Source: Hartmannibacter diazotrophicus
GTDB taxonomy: Bacteria; Pseudomonadota; Alphaproteobacteria; Rhizobiales; Pleomorphomonadaceae
Direction: 5' to 3'
Assembly: GCF_900231165.1 (NCBI RefSeq)
Contig: NZ_LT960614.1
Span: forward strand, 1,858,550-1,922,549
Length of the DNA stretch: 64,000 nucleotides
Positions 60,204 to 64,000 of this stretch are shown piece after piece. The notes beneath the pieces are model-generated. The model was not told the DNA's origin, did no database searches, and worked only from the letters and a program-made list of their open reading frames with translations. Position numbers and translations under genes: made by a program. Positions within the stretch are counted from its first letter, which is position 1, and the number at the start of each line of letters is the position of its first letter.

Positions 60204-60215
60204 TGAACTGTTTCA
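60204..60215. promoter_or_regulatory. Second LacI-type half-palindrome
   Basis: TGAACTGTTTCA shows the same half-sites (TGAAC / GTTTCA) as 60113-60126, shifted by 90 bp. It is a weaker candidate operator in the divergent region and could serve the regulator gene. Confidence 0.5.
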
Positions 60216-60396
60216 ATAATGAAAACGGACACTTCGCGGTGGGTCATCGTTCCAGTGCTGTCGAGGCAAGGCAGATGCGGACACTTTTCGCGGGCTCGCT
60301 GATGTGCAAATAAGCGTTGGACGGGAATGTTGGCCCCTTGATGTGGCGTCTTCGCGTCCTCTGTGGGCAGGCGAGCAATGAACCCGGGGAGCCGGA

Positions 60397-61443
60397 ATGG
60401 CGGTTGAGGGCGGCAAGGGCAAGAGCCGGAAGAAGATCACCATCCGGGATGTCGCACGTACGGCGGGCGTCTCCATCGGCACCGTGAGCGCGGTGATCAA
60501 TGGCGGCAGCACGGTCGCGGCCGAAACGCGTCGCAGGGTCGAGGCCTGCATTGCCGAGATCGGCTTTGAGCCCAACAATTCGGCCCGCAGCCTGAAGCGC
60601 GGACGCATCTCGTCCATCGGCTTCATCGTCCCGGACCTCGGCAATCCGTTCTTCGCCGCCGTCGCCGAGGGGGTTCAGGATGGCCTCGGCGATGCCGATG
60701 TGCTGCTCGTCCTCTGCATGACCGGGGCAAGCGCCGAGCGCGAGGATTACTATGCCAAGGTCCTTCGCACCCAGAGGCTCGACGGCGTCGTCTATCTGTC
60801 AGGCACGGGTTTGCCGAGTCCGTCCTTTCTGGAACTTGCCCGCAAGGGTGCCGTGGTGTTCGTCGACGAACGCCTCCCCGGCGTCGACATTCCCTTCATC
60901 AACGCCGCCAACAGGGATGGCGCTCGTGATGTCGCCCGGCATGTGATCGAGGCCGGCCACCGCGACGTCGCGGTCATCACCGGTCCGCCGAGACTCTGGA
61001 CCAGCGAGCAGAGACTGGCCGGCTATCGCGAGGCCTTCGCCTTCGCGGGTATCGACCCCGACACCGTCACCTACGTTCAGGGCGACTACACCGAGGCGAG
61101 CGGCTACGAGGCCGGACGGCAGCTCCTCGCAGAATCATCACGGGGATCACGTCCAACGGCGGTTCTTTGCGCCAACGACCTGATGGCCATGGGCCTCATT
61201 CGCCGTTGCCGCGAAGAAGGGCTGAGGCTGCCCGACGATCTTTCCATCGCGGGATTCGACGATGTCCCCTCCGCCGCCTTGCTCGATCCGCCGTTGACGA
61301 CGGTCGCCCAGCCCGGCCGGGAGATGGGGGCTGCCGCCGCCAAGTGGTTGTTGAAGCTTATCGGAATCTCCGACGCGATGCCCGGGCAGACGGAATTTCC
61401 GACAAGCGTGCGGATCAGGGGATCCGTCGCCACGCGAGCGTGA
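60397..61443 (+). CDS. LacI/GalR family transcriptional regulator of the second sugar operon
   Basis: A 348-residue protein with a LacI helix-turn-helix (TIRDVARTAGVSIGTVSAVI), hinge and PBP-like effector domain (IGFIVPDLGNPFFAAVAEGV, LSIAGFDDVPSA near the end). It is divergent from the second sugar operon across 361 bp that contain TTGAACCGGTTCAA. Local repressor of that operon by position. Confidence 0.92.
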   Translation: MAVEGGKGKSRKKITIRDVARTAGVSIGTVSAVINGGSTVAAETRRRVEACIAEIGFEPNNSARSLKRGRISSIGFIVPDLGNPFFAAVAEGVQDGLGDADVLLVLCMTGASAEREDYYAKVLRTQRLDGVVYLSGTGLPSPSFLELARKGAVVFVDERLPGVDIPFINAANRDGARDVARHVIEAGHRDVAVITGPPRLWTSEQRLAGYREAFAFAGIDPDTVTYVQGDYTEASGYEAGRQLLAESSRGSRPTAVLCANDLMAMGLIRRCREEGLRLPDDLSIAGFDDVPSAALLDPPLTTVAQPGREMGAAAAKWLLKLIGISDAMPGQTEFPTSVRIRGSVATRA

Positions 61444-61700
61444 GCGCGGCGCTCAAGGTCCTGAACAAGACAAAGGAAAGGCTGTGTCGAGCGCATGCCC
61501 GCTTTCGGTTGCCGTCCGCGAACAAAGTAGGCTAGTGTCCGCGCCGGGCGTCGCCGGTTGCATGCTTCGCATGTGGCTGCGGCTCCATCTTTCGCCCCGG
61601 ACTGGCGCCCTGCGATTGGCGGCCGGCCGAGGCAAGGACATGCGGCTTATCTAGCCTGATCGGGAAACGCCGCCGAGCGGCGATCCGGCCAGGCCGACCA

Positions 61701-62345
61701 ATGGGTGAAGTGAATCTCATGATTTCCAAGGGTTATCCTGAAAACCTCATGTCGCGGCTCGATGACGAGGAAGACGAGAAGACCGAGAAGGCCAAGGAAG
61801 CCGCGCCCCAGGTCGACAAGTATCTCTTTCAGTCGCGCACGGTGCTGATCACCGGTTCCATCACCCAGGAACTGGCGCGCGACGTCACCTCGCGTCTTCT
61901 GGCGCTGTCGCAGGCCTCGTCCGATCCGATCACCGTGATCGTTTCCTCGCCCGGCGGCCACGTCGAATCGGGCGACATGATCCACGACATGATCCGCTTC
62001 GTTCCGGCGCCGGTGAACATCCTCGGCACCGGCTGGGTCGCCAGCGCCGGCGCGCTGATCTACGTTTCGGTACCCAAGGAGCGCCGCTTCTGCACGCCGA
62101 ACACGCGCTTCCTGCTGCATCAACCGTCCGGCGGCGCCGGCGGTCAGGCGACCGACATCGAGATCCAGGCCCGCGAGATCATCAAGATGCGCGACCGCCT
62201 CAACAAGATCTTCGCCGCGGCGACCGGCCAGCCCCTGGAGCGCATCTCCAAGGACACCGACCGCGACTACTGGATGGGTCCGGAAGAGGCGATCGAATAC
62301 GGCCTCGCCGGCAAGATCGTCAACAATTCCGGCGAGATCGCGTAA
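61701..62345 (+). CDS. clpP: ClpP-like ATP-dependent protease subunit paralog
   Basis: A protein of 214 residues. The catalytic triad is intact: Ser in [10 protein letters not shown], His in [18 protein letters not shown], Asp in DTDRDYWM. The N-terminus carries a charged stretch ([20 protein letters not shown]) absent from E. coli ClpP, and the nucleophile elbow has ASAG rather than ASMG. It is not next to clpX or lon, so it is likely an additional ClpP copy of Rhizobiales. ATG 61719 ([10 protein letters not shown]), with GAAGTG upstream, is an alternative start. Confidence 0.87.
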   Translation: MGEVNLMISKGYPENLMSRLDDEEDEKTEKAKEAAPQVDKYLFQSRTVLITGSITQELARDVTSRLLALSQASSDPITVIVSSPGGHVESGDMIHDMIRFVPAPVNILGTGWVASAGALIYVSVPKERRFCTPNTRFLLHQPSGGAGGQATDIEIQAREIIKMRDRLNKIFAAATGQPLERISKDTDRDYWMGPEEAIEYGLAGKIVNNSGEIA

Positions 62346-62442
62346 AGGTCCTTGCAGACCGATTCCACGCGTCAAACCCTGCGACCGGAGGCATGACGGC
62401 CGCAGGGCAGGTGAGTTCAAGAAGAAGAGGCGAGACGTCGAG

Positions 62443-62826
62443 ATGAGCGAGTTTCGTGCGTGGCGCCGGCAGCTCGGGCGTCTGATCGCGGCGGCGGCTG
62501 TTGGAGCGGCTGTGATTGGAGCAATCGGGCAGATCACCGCGAGAGCCGAGTCTCCCAGCCCTTACGACATGAAGTATGCGACCTTCAGCGCGCCGTCGGG
62601 CGTTCCGATGCGGTCGGCCATGCAGGACGGCGCTTCGGTCGTCGGCACGATCCCGGCGGGTGGCAAGGGCATCGTCATGCGCTGGTGCCGGCCGGAGTTT
62701 CCCTTCGGTGCGTGGCAGTTCGGCGGCGCGAAGATGCAGCGCCAGCTTCTCGACCAGCGCTGGTGCGAGGTGTCCTACAAGGGCAAGATCGGCAACGTCG
62801 ACGGGCACATGCTGGCTCCGGAATAG
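62443..62826 (+). CDS. Small exported SH3-like domain protein
   Basis: A protein of 127 residues. It has a signal peptide or N-terminal anchor (RLIAAAAVGAAVIGAIGQIT, cleavage near ARAE) followed by a short bacterial SH3-like domain (TFSAPSGVPMRSAMQDGASV, VGTIPAGGKGIVM, WCEVSYKGKIGNVDGHML). SH3-like domains of this type bind cell-wall peptides or modulate partner proteins. It lies 97 bp after the ClpP-like gene with no known functional link. Confidence 0.75.
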   Translation: MSEFRAWRRQLGRLIAAAAVGAAVIGAIGQITARAESPSPYDMKYATFSAPSGVPMRSAMQDGASVVGTIPAGGKGIVMRWCRPEFPFGAWQFGGAKMQRQLLDQRWCEVSYKGKIGNVDGHMLAPE

Positions 62827-63026
62827 ACCGGGCAGGGGACGCGGCGACCGGCGATTGAAGTCACGAGCGGTCTGGCCGCCCGGCCAGCACCGATGGCGCA
62901 TCCGGCGACGTTGTCATAAGGGTATTGCGTTGATCCACGATGGTCCGACGTATGGGTCGGGCACCGGCCGGATTGTCTATCGGCGGGCCCATTGGCCACG
63001 CCGACGTCCCAGCTCGGATATTCCGG

Positions 63027-63836
63027 ATGTTCTTTTTCTTCTCGAAGTTCATTTTTCTGTTCCTGAGGCCCTCGAATTTCATCGTCCTGCTCCTGCTGGG
63101 CGGGACAATCCTGCGTATGCGCGGCCGGATGCGGCTCGGCGGTACGCTGTCCTTCATGAGCCTCGTTCTGCTGGTGCTTTGCGGCTGGGGCGGCGTTTCG
63201 TTTCTCGGTCTTTCGCCGCTGGAGAACCGGTTTCCGCAGATCCATGAGCTGGACAAGGCGCCGACCGGCATCATCGTGCTCGGCGGTGCGATCAAGGCGG
63301 AACTGTCCAGCGCCCGCGGCAGCATCGAGATGGACGAAGGCTCCGAACGCCTGATCGCCGGCGCCGAACTGGCGCGGCAATTTCCCGACGCGCGCGTCCT
63401 CTTCACCGGAGGGTCGGGTGTCTTCATCGGCGACGACACGCCCGAGGCGGTCTTTGCAAAGAAGCTGCTGCTGCAACTCGGTGTCGAGCCCTCGCGGCTC
63501 GAAATCGAATCCGCCTCGCGCAACACGCGGGAAAATGGCATCTTTTCCAAGAGCATGGTGAACCCGAAGCCGGGGGAAACCTGGCTGCTCGTCACCTCGG
63601 CCTGGCACATTCCCAGATCGATGGGTGTTTTCCGCAAGGCCGGCTGGCCCGGCCTCGTGGCCTATCCGGTCGACTTCCGCACAAGCCCGCGCGACACGAT
63701 CCTCGGCGGCTATTACGCATCCGATGGTCTGACGTTGACCGATATCGCCGCCAAGGAGTGGATCGGCCTGGTCGCCTATTACATTGCGGGCTACACCGAC
63801 GCCCTGTTCCCCGGCCCCGGCGACCTCCAGCCGTGA
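63027..63836 (+). CDS. YdcF-like DUF218 membrane protein
   Basis: A protein of 269 residues. Two N-terminal membrane helices (residues about 3-25 and 35-58) are followed by a DUF218 domain with VLGGAIKAELSSARG, LFTGGSG, ASRNTRENGI and LLVTSAWHIPRSMGVF, the conserved pattern of YdcF/SanA-type proteins linked to envelope metabolism. The ATG at 63027 gives a normal N-terminus; an upstream in-frame ATG (62940) would add a non-conserved stretch. Confidence 0.85.
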   Translation: MFFFFSKFIFLFLRPSNFIVLLLLGGTILRMRGRMRLGGTLSFMSLVLLVLCGWGGVSFLGLSPLENRFPQIHELDKAPTGIIVLGGAIKAELSSARGSIEMDEGSERLIAGAELARQFPDARVLFTGGSGVFIGDDTPEAVFAKKLLLQLGVEPSRLEIESASRNTRENGIFSKSMVNPKPGETWLLVTSAWHIPRSMGVFRKAGWPGLVAYPVDFRTSPRDTILGGYYASDGLTLTDIAAKEWIGLVAYYIAGYTDALFPGPGDLQP

Positions 63837-63882
63837 CTGGTCACGGCCGCCGGAACGGATTGATAGGAAAGGGCAGGGCCGG

Positions 63883-64000
63883 TCAGGTCGGATGACGGCT
63901 CGGCAGGTCGAGCCGGTAGACGCCCTTGAACCCCGATGGATCGACCGGCTTGCCTTTGCGCAGGATGACGATCTGCCCCGATTTCGCGAGAACCACCGCC
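63883..64000 (-). CDS. 3' end of an unidentified minus-strand gene
   Basis: An open frame on the minus strand runs from the right window edge to TGA at 63883-63885. The last residues read AVVLAKSGQIVILRKGKPVD then PSGFKGVYRLDLPSRHPT. The codon bias looks coding. Only 38 residues are visible and I do not recognise the family; the gene continues beyond the window. Confidence 0.5.
   Translation of the reverse strand, partial: AVVLAKSGQIVILRKGKPVDPSGFKGVYRLDLPSRHPT

Larger units (their letters stand above)
60036..60396. other. Divergent promoter region between the second sugar operon and its LacI gene
   Basis: This 361-bp region includes three LacI-like inverted repeats (best at 60113-60126). 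No gene was recognised; one short frame on the plus strand has no family likeness. Confidence 0.55.

Noticed and set aside
1-64000. CRISPR arrays, tRNA or rRNA genes, insertion sequences or prophage
   Set aside because: No regularly spaced repeats, no cloverleaf or rRNA segments, and no transposase, integrase or phage-like proteins were recognised on reading both strands.

Overview
This is a GC-rich chromosomal window (roughly 63-65 % GC by eye). It suggests an alphaproteobacterium, most likely a member of Hyphomicrobiales (Rhizobiales). The indicators are the DUF3305/DUF3306-flanked periplasmic formate dehydrogenase, a two-subunit NAD-linked formate dehydrogenase of the Methylobacterium Fdh1 type, a rhizobial-style phn (C-P lyase) cluster, a rhizobial-type intergenic palindrome after phnN, and several LacI-controlled sugar ABC operons. 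No rRNA, tRNA, CRISPR array, transposase or prophage gene was recognised. The species cannot be named from the sequence alone.

Layout. 1-1606: 3' end of a molybdenum hydroxylase large subunit. 1636-9840: a minus-strand sugar/polyol operon (periplasmic binding protein, two-domain ATPase, two permeases, LacI regulator, TIM-barrel isomerase, Gfo/Idh/MocA dehydrogenase) with two LacI-type palindromes upstream. 10013-15411: unlinked genes (cupin, DUF72, chemoreceptor, ScfR-like regulator with a palindromic operator array, small LuxR-type protein). 15479-28613: a periplasmic, Tat-exported formate dehydrogenase island (Fdh3ABC) with TorD-like chaperone, Tat-signal miniprotein, WD40-cytochrome c fusion, ligase-like protein, several small unnamed accessories, a multi-ferredoxin protein and DUF3305/DUF3306. 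28770-36643: tungstate importer TupBCA, a helix-turn-helix regulator with a periplasmic-binding-like domain, and three tandem MoeA-family proteins, one fused to the same kind of binding domain. 37218-42021: cytosolic NAD-linked formate dehydrogenase Fdh1BA, closed by a strong terminator. 42208-54149: phosphonate use (hexapeptide transferase, phnCDE, divergent phnF, phnGHIJKL, a DUF1045 2H-phosphoesterase, phnM, phnN). 54209-60126: a second minus-strand sugar operon (amidotransferase-fold protein, binding protein, ATPase, permease, phosphotriesterase-like hydrolase, PfkB kinase). 60397-61443: its divergent LacI regulator. 61701-64000: ClpP paralog, small SH3-like exported protein, YdcF-like protein, and the 3' end of an unidentified gene.

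How the genes work together. The centre of the window reads as one formate-oxidation and metal-cofactor district. TupABC imports tungstate, the MoeA family inserts Mo or W into the pterin cofactor, TorD and the Tat signals handle export of Fdh3, Fdh3 would pass formate electrons to quinone or cytochrome c, and Fdh1 would reduce NAD+. Closely related AT-rich motifs lie before tupB, before fdh3A and between the moeA operon and fdh1B, so a shared regulator is possible. The phn genes form two operons sharing an almost identical inverted repeat (TTGTCTA-N6-TAGACAA), the predicted PhnF operator. phnP is absent here and a 2H-phosphoesterase sits in its place.

Limits: functions come from reading motifs and gene order. 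No alignment, structure prediction or database search was run. Start codons were chosen from Shine-Dalgarno-like sequences and family N-termini.
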